DNA of 64,000 bases from Candidatus Dojkabacteria bacterium. Lineage in GTDB: Bacteria; Patescibacteria; Dojkabacteria; B142; JAFGFJ01. The DNA lies in the NCBI GenBank assembly GCA_016931155.1, contig JAFGFJ010000002.1, positions 1 through 64,000 of the forward strand, read 5' to 3'. The position numbers and the translations under genes are program-made. How positions within the stretch are numbered: the stretch's first letter is position 1; every line of letters begins with the position of its first letter. Positions 9,326 through 15,489 of the stretch are shown here, piece by piece. A model generated the notes under the pieces. That model saw only the letters and a program-made list of their open reading frames with translations. It searched no databases and was not told the origin of the DNA.

Positions 9326-9388
9326 CGGGGTATTTGTTATTTTTTGAATTCTAAATATAACAAACCCCGAGATATCGGGGATTTTTTT
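9316..9388 (+). promoter_or_regulatory. Transcription attenuator (terminator/antiterminator switch)
   Basis: Four segments are visible. Segment 1, CTCGC (9316-9320), overlaps the last leader codons and pairs with segment 2, GCGGG (9325-9329). Segment 3, CCCCGA (9365-9370), pairs with segment 4, TCGGGG (9375-9380), followed by ATTTTTTT: a canonical terminator. Segment 2 can instead pair with segment 3: CGGGG at 9326-9330 plus TTTGTTAT at 9333-9340 against ATAACAAA and CCCCG at 9357-9369, about 13 pairs with a two-base bulge. A ribosome stalled on the Asn codons would mask segment 1, favour 2:3 and prevent termination. Segment 2 is also followed by its own T-run (9339-9345). Confidence 0.65.
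9365..9388 (+). terminator. Intrinsic terminator (segments 3:4 of the attenuator)
   Basis: CCCCGA, a four-base loop GATA, TCGGGG, then A and seven Ts. This is the strongest intrinsic terminator between the surface protein gene and tRNA-Asn, and it would end transcription before the tRNA unless antitermination occurs. Confidence 0.85.
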
Positions 9389-9423
9389 GCTCTTTAAAAT
9401 TATTAGTAGCATTTGTTTAGTGA

Positions 9424-9457
9424 GTTGGTCGATAGCGCAATTGGTAGAGTCCCGATT
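9424..9457 (+). pseudogene. tRNA-like 5' half (truncated tRNA)
   Basis: The stretch GATAGCGCAATTGGTAGAG (9431-9449) matches the position 8-to-D-arm consensus of tRNAs. It is preceded by seven bases that could be an acceptor strand (GTTGGTC). It breaks off in the anticodon arm just before tRNA-Asn begins at 9460. No matching T-arm or acceptor 3' strand follows. I read it as a tRNA remnant or a partial duplication of the neighbouring tRNA, not a functional gene. Confidence 0.5.
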
Positions 9458-9459
9458 GA

Positions 9460-9532
9460 TGGATGGTAGCACAACTGGTAGTGCAGACCGCTGTTAACGG
9501 TCAGGTTGTAAGTTCGAATCTTACCCATCCAG
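9460..9532 (+). tRNA. tRNA-Asn(GUU)
   Basis: A full cloverleaf can be drawn. Acceptor TGGATGG pairs with CCATCCA; the D-stem is GCAC/GTGC around AACTGGTA; the anticodon stem is GACCG/CGGTC with loop CTGTTAA, giving anticodon GUU for Asn; the T-stem is GTAAG/CTTAC around TTCGAAT. The discriminator is G, and CCA is not encoded. It lies 71 bases after the attenuator terminator, suggesting its expression depends on readthrough. asnS lies 9 kb downstream. Confidence 0.95.
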
Positions 9533-9657
9533 CTTTGATTTGCTTATTCCGCAATGCATATTGACGACCGTTGTCTTTTCTTCATACAAATTTTCTGACT
9601 TTAACGATTTTTGATCTACAGATCCGATTTTTACACCAACTTCTAAAATTATGATTA

Positions 9658-11031
9658 CTATTTACTTGTTTGAACAACTTTTATTTGGCACAATTCCTGA
9701 AGACCATGAATCCCCCTTTCACGTCCGATGCCGGAATTTTTATATCCGCCGAATGGATCACAAGCTAAAAAACGCGATTCGTAATTGATGGCAATTGTCC
9801 CCGCATCAATCTTTGAAGCAACCCGTTTGGCTCTTGCGAGATCTTTCGAAATTATTCGAGCACCAAGGCCGTAAACTGTATCATTTGCAAGTTTAATCGC
9901 CTCTTTCTCTGCTCTGAAGGTTACTATTGGTAAAATCGGCCCGAAAACCTCTTCATACCAGACTTTCATATCTGGAGTAATGCCAGTTAACAAGGTTGGT
10001 GGGAAGAATGCACCTTTTAAATCTTTTGATAGTGTACTTTGAGCTATAATTTTTGCACCTTTGTCCAACGCATCTTTAAGTTGTATATCTAGCGATCTTA
10101 ACTGCCGCTCTGCAACAAGACTTCCGAGGTCAGTTTTCGGATCAAGCGGATTACCAATTTTTTGTTTTTCAGTAAGCTCTTGTAATTCATTTATAAGGGG
10201 AGTAGCTATTTCCTCATGAGCAATTAGTCTTTTTAAGGAAGTGCAAACCTGTCCGCAATTACGGAAACGACCGGTAAATATTACCGGTGTCGTCTGTTCT
10301 ATATTTGCATCTTCGAAAACTATACATGGGTTTGATCCACCCATTTCCAGTACGACATTAATGAGTTTGTCAGCTGCAGTTTTATATAGAGATTGTCCTG
10401 TCCTTGTGCTACCAGTAAACCACATGAGATTAATATCAGATTTGGTTAAATATTTCCCAACATCTGCTCCACCATAAACTTCAGAAAATACTCCAGTCGG
10501 TAAATTATGTTTATTAATGATTTCTTCTAATAGCTCGCCAACCAGTGGGGTCTCTTCTGAAATTTTGAAAACTACAGTGTTACCTACTATCAAGTTAGGA
10601 AATATACCCCAAATAGACATTCCGAATGGGAAATTCCATGGAGCAATACTTGCACATACGCCATATGGCTCGTATGTCATCCAGTGTAAGGAAGTTTCAT
10701 CATCTAGCGTAGTTTTATCTTTTAAAGCTATCTCTCCATTTTCCAAAAACCAAGTTAGTTCATCCGTATATCTTGTAACTTCGGAAAGGCTTTCGGTAAT
10801 GACTTTCCCTGTCTCAATACTAATAAGCTCGGCAATTTCTTGCGTGCGCTCCTTAAATTCATCTCGAATTGGTGTGAGTAACTTAACGCGTTCTTTTACA
10901 CCAAACTTTTTCCATAGTTCTTTCGACTTATTTGCCTGGAGAACTTTTCCATCAATTTCTTCTGGTGTCGATACCTTAACCTCTCCAATTTTTTTGTAAC
11001 TGTTAGCTGGATTTGTTGATATTAGTTTCAT
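9658..11031 (-). CDS. NAD(P)-dependent aldehyde dehydrogenase, succinate-semialdehyde dehydrogenase-like
   Basis: Oxidises an aldehyde to a carboxylic acid with NAD(P). The catalytic Cys lies in FRNCGQVCTSLKR and the general-base Glu in LEMGGSNP, with the usual spacing. WFTGSTRTGQ forms part of the cofactor site, and the C-terminal FGGYKNSGIGRERG motif is conserved. The length of 457 residues matches the short, non-aminoadipate branch that includes succinate-semialdehyde dehydrogenases. Substrate cannot be told from sequence. It stands alone on the minus strand; the 125 bases between its stop and tRNA-Asn hold no gene. Confidence 0.9.
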   Translation of the reverse strand: MKLISTNPANSYKKIGEVKVSTPEEIDGKVLQANKSKELWKKFGVKERVKLLTPIRDEFKERTQEIAELISIETGKVITESLSEVTRYTDELTWFLENGEIALKDKTTLDDETSLHWMTYEPYGVCASIAPWNFPFGMSIWGIFPNLIVGNTVVFKISEETPLVGELLEEIINKHNLPTGVFSEVYGGADVGKYLTKSDINLMWFTGSTRTGQSLYKTAADKLINVVLEMGGSNPCIVFEDANIEQTTPVIFTGRFRNCGQVCTSLKRLIAHEEIATPLINELQELTEKQKIGNPLDPKTDLGSLVAERQLRSLDIQLKDALDKGAKIIAQSTLSKDLKGAFFPPTLLTGITPDMKVWYEEVFGPILPIVTFRAEKEAIKLANDTVYGLGARIISKDLARAKRVASKIDAGTIAINYESRFLACDPFGGYKNSGIGRERGIHGLQELCQIKVVQTSK

Positions 11032-11349
11032 TATTTACAATTATACCCTCAAATTGAAATAAATTGAAAACGAATATTACTTTAAATAACATTAGTTTAA
11101 TCAATTGATTATTGATGTTAAGAATAATCCGGAAATAATCTCAGCAATTGCTCCAACTGTCTAATAAATTCCTCCGGGAATTTGATACAATCAGTCCAAG
11201 AAAAAGTTCGGAGGCTGTCCCATGCACCCAGCCAAAACCCCAATAGTGCTACCCGGTGGACACATTCAAAATTATTCTATATAAAAATAATTTTGGTATT
11301 TTGAATTCACAAATAGAAATCCTACTAAAAATGAGCTAAAATACGCTCA
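11032..11349. other. Intergenic region with palindrome, repeat copy and AT hairpin
   Basis: No gene seen. It holds a perfect 14-base palindrome, TAATCAATTGATTA, at 11098-11111, which may be an operator. It also holds repeat copy 1 (11122-11232) and an AT-only hairpin AAAATTATT/AATAATTTT at 11268-11294. A TAAAAT box at 11337-11342 sits seven bases before the ATG of the HD gene. Confidence 0.5.
11122..11232 (+). repeat. ~110-bp direct repeat, copy 1
   Basis: Closely matches 13438-13550 in the same orientation. The best-kept parts are GCAATTGCTCCAACTG, a C/G-rich inverted repeat in its middle, AATCAGTCCA, AAAAGTTCGGA, and the 3' end GCTGTCCCATGCACCCAGC. The two copies bracket the HD and ATPase genes. 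Single-base length differences break any shared reading frame, so it is probably not coding. Confidence 0.75.
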
Positions 11350-11916
11350 ATGATACAAAAAACATTACGAGATAAACTTATAAAGGAATCGAGATATATA
11401 ATGAGTCAAGATAAAATGTATCATGATTTTGCACATGCATTTTCTGTTTATAAAAATGCACAAATACTATTAGAAAAATTAGGAGGAGATGAAATAATTA
11501 TACTAACATCTGCTTTATTTCATGACATCGCACGTGATCAGGATAACCATGAAAAAATTGGTGCTCGCATGCTTGAAGATATTTTAAGTAACATCAAGGA
11601 ATTCCCTAAGAGTAAAATTAAGGTCACGTGCAAAGCTGTCGAGAGGCATGAGAAGGGACAAATTACTCATGAAGAAAAAATTCTTTCAGATGCGGATAAG
11701 ATGGATGCCTTCAACGAACTCGGCGTTGCGAGAGGTTTAATGATGGCAGCAAAGCGAGGTCCAACACTACATGAATCAATTAGTTCTTATCTGCAACTTT
11801 GTAGGGAAAAATGGTATAAAAACATGCATTTTGATATCTCAAGAGAATTGATAGCAGAGGACAAACAGAGGACCGAAAAATTGCTCGATGAGATGCTAGA
11901 CAAATACAGTACTTAA
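11350..11916 (+). CDS. HD-domain phosphohydrolase
   Basis: 188 residues with the metal-dependent HD fold. The first His ligand lies in MYHDFAHAF, the HD pair in SALFHDIARD, another His in AVERHEKG, and the last Asp in SDADKMDAF. Families with this pattern hydrolyse nucleotides, cyclic nucleotides or phosphodiester bonds; substrate cannot be assigned. The ATG follows a TAAAAT box by seven bases with no ribosome binding site, so the mRNA may be leaderless. It lies with the ATPase gene between two copies of a direct repeat. Confidence 0.82.
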   Translation: MIQKTLRDKLIKESRYIMSQDKMYHDFAHAFSVYKNAQILLEKLGGDEIIILTSALFHDIARDQDNHEKIGARMLEDILSNIKEFPKSKIKVTCKAVERHEKGQITHEEKILSDADKMDAFNELGVARGLMMAAKRGPTLHESISSYLQLCREKWYKNMHFDISRELIAEDKQRTEKLLDEMLDKYST

Positions 11917-12017
11917 ACGCTAAAATTTCCTTTATTCTCCTCGATAGAGTCTATTTCTTTTGTATCATAAGTCCTCCGAAGGTTTAGACAATTCGAACCT
12001 ATGGTTTATGCAAACTC

Positions 12018-12120
12018 GGAATTGTATTCCAAATTTACTTATTATATAACCTTAGGAGTGCTCCTACGCCCATTCCTAAGGTATTGTATTACGTTAGGAA
12101 TAATGTTAATATGATTCCTA
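12018..12120 (+). promoter_or_regulatory. Iterated inverted repeats upstream of the ATPase gene
   Basis: Three inverted repeats share one half-site (ATTCCTAAGG-like). They are GGAAT-TGT-ATTCC at 12018-12030, CCTTAGGA at 12050-12057 with TCCTAAGG at 12074-12081, and TAGGAAT at 12095-12101 with ATTCCTA at 12114-12120. The last spans the candidate ATG codons. This looks like a multi-site operator or an RNA structure controlling translation. Confidence 0.5.
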
Positions 12121-13355
12121 TGGAAGTAACAGAACAACAAAAAAAAGCAATAGAACTTCTTAACCCTTGGCATACAGGCAAAAAGGTAGACTTAGGCATT
12201 CTTCGTACTGGATATCTAACAAAAATCTCTGATATCGTTAATACAAGGAAACAAATCCTTTTTATCCTTGGTTCACGTAGAGTTGGTAAAACGGTTACTT
12301 TATTTCAATATATTCACCAATTAATCAACCAAGGGGTTAGTCCTAAAACAATTTTATTCCTTAGTTTAGATAATACAAATTTAGAAGGATTAGATCTTTT
12401 TACATACTTAACTGAATCAAAATATAAATATATCTTTTTAGATGAAGTCCACTATTTCCCAAAATGGGCACAAATATTGAAGTCTTTGTATGATCTTCCT
12501 AATAATCGGTCGAAAATAATCTGTTCTGGATCTTCAAGTAAGCTTATCGAAGACAACAAAGCTTTTTTAACGGGAAGAAGTACTTCGATTACTATATACC
12601 CGCTTTCTTATATAGAATTCCAAAAATTCAACAAAAATAGTGATAAGTTAGATGATTATCTCTACTACGGAGGATATCCTGAATATGTTCTTGAAAAACA
12701 ACCCAATTATCTCAATGAGTTATTAAGAGATGTGATTGAGAAAGATATCTCAAAATTACATAGTATTAAAAATAATAAATATCTTTTTGATATTTGTGAA
12801 ATTTTGGCTAAGCAAATTGGTTTTAAAGGATCATCAAACAAGATAGCAAAAGTTCTTGGACTAGATAATAAAACTGCACTAAATTATATTGAATATCTTA
12901 GAGAGGTAAAACTGATAGAAACAGTATACCAATATTCAGATAGCCTAAATGAACGATTATATGCACCAAAGAAATACTATTTTAACGATCTAGGCATGAG
13001 GAATAGTTTCGTAGGTTTTTCAGACATAGGATCATTAGTAGAAAATGCAGTTTTCATAAAACTAGATGAACTATACGGAAGCGAAAATATTTATTATCTA
13101 TCTGATACTACCGCAAACGAAGTGGACTTTGTCGTTACAATGAAAAACGATGAGGTAATATTTATTGAGTCAAAATACAGGGATCTGCAAGAAAGTATTC
13201 TAAATAGTTTGAGTAAGTCTTTTTCAAAAGATATTTTTAGTAAAAAAGTTGCGAGAAGAGTTGTTATTACAAATAGTGTTGACGAAAAAATCAATTTCAA
13301 AAATGTTGAAATAGAACTTATCAGTCTTGTGAAATTTTTAGAAAGGTCCCTGTAA
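12111..13355 (+). CDS. AAA-family ATPase with DUF4143 domain
   Basis: Walker A is GSRRVGKT near residue 52, and Walker B/arginine context is YIFLDEVHYFPKW. The sensor segment IICSGSSSK and the FLTGRS...YPLSYIEF block are typical of the AAA_14/DUF4143 family. The C-terminal half ends in a PD-(D/E)xK-like core, NEVDFVV...VIFIESKY. Members are widespread, often multi-copy, and of uncertain function. I start at the ATG 12111; a TTG at 12084 and an ATG at 12120 are alternatives. Upstream inverted repeats overlap the start, suggesting self-regulation. It lies inside the repeat-flanked segment with the HD gene, as accessory genes often do. Confidence 0.85.
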   Translation: MIPMEVTEQQKKAIELLNPWHTGKKVDLGILRTGYLTKISDIVNTRKQILFILGSRRVGKTVTLFQYIHQLINQGVSPKTILFLSLDNTNLEGLDLFTYLTESKYKYIFLDEVHYFPKWAQILKSLYDLPNNRSKIICSGSSSKLIEDNKAFLTGRSTSITIYPLSYIEFQKFNKNSDKLDDYLYYGGYPEYVLEKQPNYLNELLRDVIEKDISKLHSIKNNKYLFDICEILAKQIGFKGSSNKIAKVLGLDNKTALNYIEYLREVKLIETVYQYSDSLNERLYAPKKYYFNDLGMRNSFVGFSDIGSLVENAVFIKLDELYGSENIYYLSDTTANEVDFVVTMKNDEVIFIESKYRDLQESILNSLSKSFSKDIFSKKVARRVVITNSVDEKINFKNVEIELISLVKFLERSL

Positions 13356-13384
13356 TTGGGCAACATTAACTTCAATGCCAGTCA

Positions 13385-13430
13385 AATTTGGTGCGTCCCA
13401 CTCACCAAATTATACAAAATACAGTGAGTG
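13385..13430 (+). promoter_or_regulatory. Mutually exclusive hairpins after the ATPase gene
   Basis: AATTTGGTG (13385-13393) pairs perfectly with CACCAAATT (13403-13411). CACTCAC (13399-13405) pairs perfectly with GTGAGTG (13424-13430). The two stems share bases 13403-13405, so only one can form. There is no U-tract. This is switch-like geometry, but what it would control is not clear, because the next gene has its own -10 box. Confidence 0.4.
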
Positions 13431-13437
13431 CCGGTAT

Positions 13438-13550
13438 TACGTATAATTCGGAAATAATTTTGCAATTGCTCCAACTGCCATATAAATTCCCCCGGAAATT
13501 TGATGCAATCAGTCCAGGGAAAAGTTCGGAAGCTGTCCCATGCACCCAGC
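13438..13550 (+). repeat. ~110-bp direct repeat, copy 2
   Basis: Second copy of the element at 11122-11232, ending in the same GCTGTCCCATGCACCCAGC. It lies 39 bases before the response-regulator ATG. A 64-codon open frame runs through it, but copy 1 has stops in the matching frame, so I do not call it a gene. Confidence 0.75.
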
Positions 13551-13577
13551 TTCACACCATTTTCACAACCAACTATG

Positions 13578-13583
13578 TATAAT
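13578..13583 (+). promoter_or_regulatory. -10 box of the two-component operon
   Basis: TATAAT, preceded directly by TG, ends five bases before the response-regulator ATG. No good -35 is seen. The implied start of transcription coincides with the ATG. Confidence 0.55.
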
Positions 13584-13588
13584 TAGAC

Positions 13589-14254
13589 ATGAAAATACTG
13601 ATTGTCGAGGACGAGGACGCCATACGGGAAGTGGAGAAAGCATATCTTGCTCGTACAGGCTATAAAATCGTCGAGGCAAAAAGCGGTCAGGAAGCAATGA
13701 TTAAATTTAGAAAGAGCAAATTTGATCTTATCATTCTTGATTTAAATCTGCCAGGGAAAGAAGGAATAGCAGTGTGTAGAGAGATAAGGCAGATCTCAAC
13801 AGTACCAATAATAATGGTCACTGCAAGAGTCGAGGAAATCGATGAAATAATCGGACTTGAAATAGGCGCAGATGACTACATCAAAAAACCTTTTTCTCCT
13901 GGCATCCTTGTTGCAAGAGTAAACTCACACCTTAGAAAAGCAAAAAGATACTCCATCAAAATAAATGGTCTGGTAATTGATCCAGAAAAAATGATCGTCG
14001 TAAAAAACAACAAAATAATCACTTTAACGACAACTCAGTTTAATATTCTCTATACTCTTGCCACACATCCCGGAAAGGTATATACGAGAGATGAGATACT
14101 AAACCATGCATATGACAAGTCACTGCCTCCTGATATTCTTGATAGAACTGTTGACGCACATGTAAAGAGCATAAGAAAAGCAATTGAGGCAGATCCTGCC
14201 AATCCTGAATACATTTTAACTGTTATTGGGAAAGGATATAAATTCCATGAATAA
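13589..14254 (+). CDS. OmpR-family response regulator
   Basis: 221 residues. The receiver domain (about 1-115) has the acidic pocket in VEDED, the phosphorylated Asp in LIILDLNLPG, the Thr in MVTAR and the Lys in YIKKPF. The C-terminal winged-helix DNA-binding domain (about 125-221) shows LTTTQFNILYTLATHPGKVY, then RTVDAHVKSIRKAI and IGKGYKF, as in OmpR/PhoB. It overlaps the sensor kinase gene by eight bases, so the two form a standard pair. The ABC exporter genes converge on this operon and are possible targets, but that is only a guess from position. The start lies just after a TATAAT box, suggesting a leaderless mRNA. Confidence 0.93.
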   Translation: MKILIVEDEDAIREVEKAYLARTGYKIVEAKSGQEAMIKFRKSKFDLIILDLNLPGKEGIAVCREIRQISTVPIIMVTARVEEIDEIIGLEIGADDYIKKPFSPGILVARVNSHLRKAKRYSIKINGLVIDPEKMIVVKNNKIITLTTTQFNILYTLATHPGKVYTRDEILNHAYDKSLPPDILDRTVDAHVKSIRKAIEADPANPEYILTVIGKGYKFHE

Positions 14255-15368
14255 AACTGCCTTCAAAATAACATTAATAATTGCCGTATTTTGCACAACA
14301 CTTCTTGCACTATTGAACTTTATGGTAATAGAAAGAAGCAGAAAAGCCTTTATTGAGGTAATCAATAGGGGAGCAATAAGAGTAGAAAGACCTATCGATG
14401 AGTTTGATAACCGACAGGGACAATTCATTTTTGAAACATCGGATAGAGATGCTGACGACACAAAAAGAACAAGGGGTCCAATCGAGACCTTCACTGCAAC
14501 TTTCCAAAAATCTCTTCTTCTAATAAACCTGATAGGAATAATAGCATCGGTGGGAATTGGTTTTCTTGCAGCTCGCATTATTACAGAACCACTGGGTCAG
14601 CTTGAGAAAGGAGTTAAAAAACTTCAGGAAAATGACTACAAGTTTAAGCTTGGCAAAACAGGTACTCATGAATTTGACAAAGTAATCGATGAGTTTAACC
14701 ATTTGACAACGGAACTGGAACGAGTTGAAACACTGCGAAAAGACCTGATATCAGACACAACTCATGAACTCAAGACTCCAGTTACAAGCCTTATCGGACA
14801 GCTTGAGGGGATCAAAGACGGGGTTTTAAAACCCGACAAAAAAAGATTACAAGTATTAATAGATCAGGTAAACAGGCTTGATGATTTGGTCGAGAGAATG
14901 CAAGAATACTCAAGATTAAGAAGCAAAACTGCGAAATTGAAAATTGTAAGCTTTTTACTTAAACCTTTCTTAAGAGAATTAATAAAGCCTTACAGTAGAG
15001 AATTAAAAGGAATTAAGATAATTCTGGAAATTAATCCTGACTACTTTCTCAAAGCAGATAAGTCACTGTTCGAAAGAGTAATAATAAATCTTCTAGAGAA
15101 CTCACTAAAGTATTCCAGGGGAAATATAATTACAATCAAAGCAAATGAGAATACAATAACTTTTGAAGATAACGGGATAGGTATTCCTGCAAATAATATG
15201 CCATATATTTTCGAAAGGTTTTACAGAGTAGAAAAATCACGGAATAGAAAGACAGGAGGACTTGGACTGGGACTGGCAATAGTTAAAGAAATCATAGAAG
15301 CACACGGATGGAAGATAGAAGCTCATAATGGTAAAAAGAGTGGACTATGTTATACCATTAAATTCTAA
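14247..15368 (+). CDS. Membrane sensor histidine kinase
   Basis: Membrane segments lie at about residues 4-25 and 90-112, with a ~60-residue extracytoplasmic sensor between them. A HAMP linker follows. The phospho-acceptor His is in DTTHELKTP. The ATP-binding domain has the N box LLENSLKYS, the G1 box DNGIGIP and the G2 box GGLGLGLAIV. I start at the ATG 14247, with AAAGGA upstream and an eight-base overlap with the response regulator; an in-frame GTG/ATG-like start seven codons earlier would lie deeper inside it. The short sensor domain suggests detection of membrane or small-molecule stress; the ligand is unknown. Confidence 0.93.
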   Translation: MNKTAFKITLIIAVFCTTLLALLNFMVIERSRKAFIEVINRGAIRVERPIDEFDNRQGQFIFETSDRDADDTKRTRGPIETFTATFQKSLLLINLIGIIASVGIGFLAARIITEPLGQLEKGVKKLQENDYKFKLGKTGTHEFDKVIDEFNHLTTELERVETLRKDLISDTTHELKTPVTSLIGQLEGIKDGVLKPDKKRLQVLIDQVNRLDDLVERMQEYSRLRSKTAKLKIVSFLLKPFLRELIKPYSRELKGIKIILEINPDYFLKADKSLFERVIINLLENSLKYSRGNIITIKANENTITFEDNGIGIPANNMPYIFERFYRVEKSRNRKTGGLGLGLAIVKEIIEAHGWKIEAHNGKKSGLCYTIKF

Positions 15369-15395
15369 AAGTTTTTATTAAGGTATAGCCATCTA

Positions 15396-15440
15396 CTGAG
15401 ACTCCGAGCTTCGCCCATAGGTTTAAAATCGGTTATACTA
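15396..15440 (+). repeat. Dispersed 45-bp repeat, copy 1
   Basis: Matches 30634-30680 with few differences: CTGAGACT, then GCTTCGCCC, TAGGTTTA, and ATCGGTTATACTA. Both copies end with a TATACT box and are followed within about 80 bases by a hairpin. Confidence 0.65.
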
Positions 15441-15448
15441 ATTATCAT

Positions 15449-15479
15449 GAGCAGCCCCGATTTTCAATCGGGGCTGCTC
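15449..15479. terminator. Perfect 14-bp hairpin between convergent genes
   Basis: GAGCAGCCCCGATT and AATCGGGGCTGCTC form a perfect stem with loop TTC. It lies between the kinase gene (+) and the ABC permease gene (-). There is no T-run on either side, so it is a probable but unorthodox bidirectional terminator or transcript stabiliser. Confidence 0.6.
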
Positions 15480-15489
15480 TAAACTATAC

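Noticed and set aside
9533..9657. A ~43-codon open frame on the minus strand after the aldehyde dehydrogenase gene
   Set aside because: It has no start codon near its beginning, overlaps tRNA-Asn at its 5' side and resembles no known protein.
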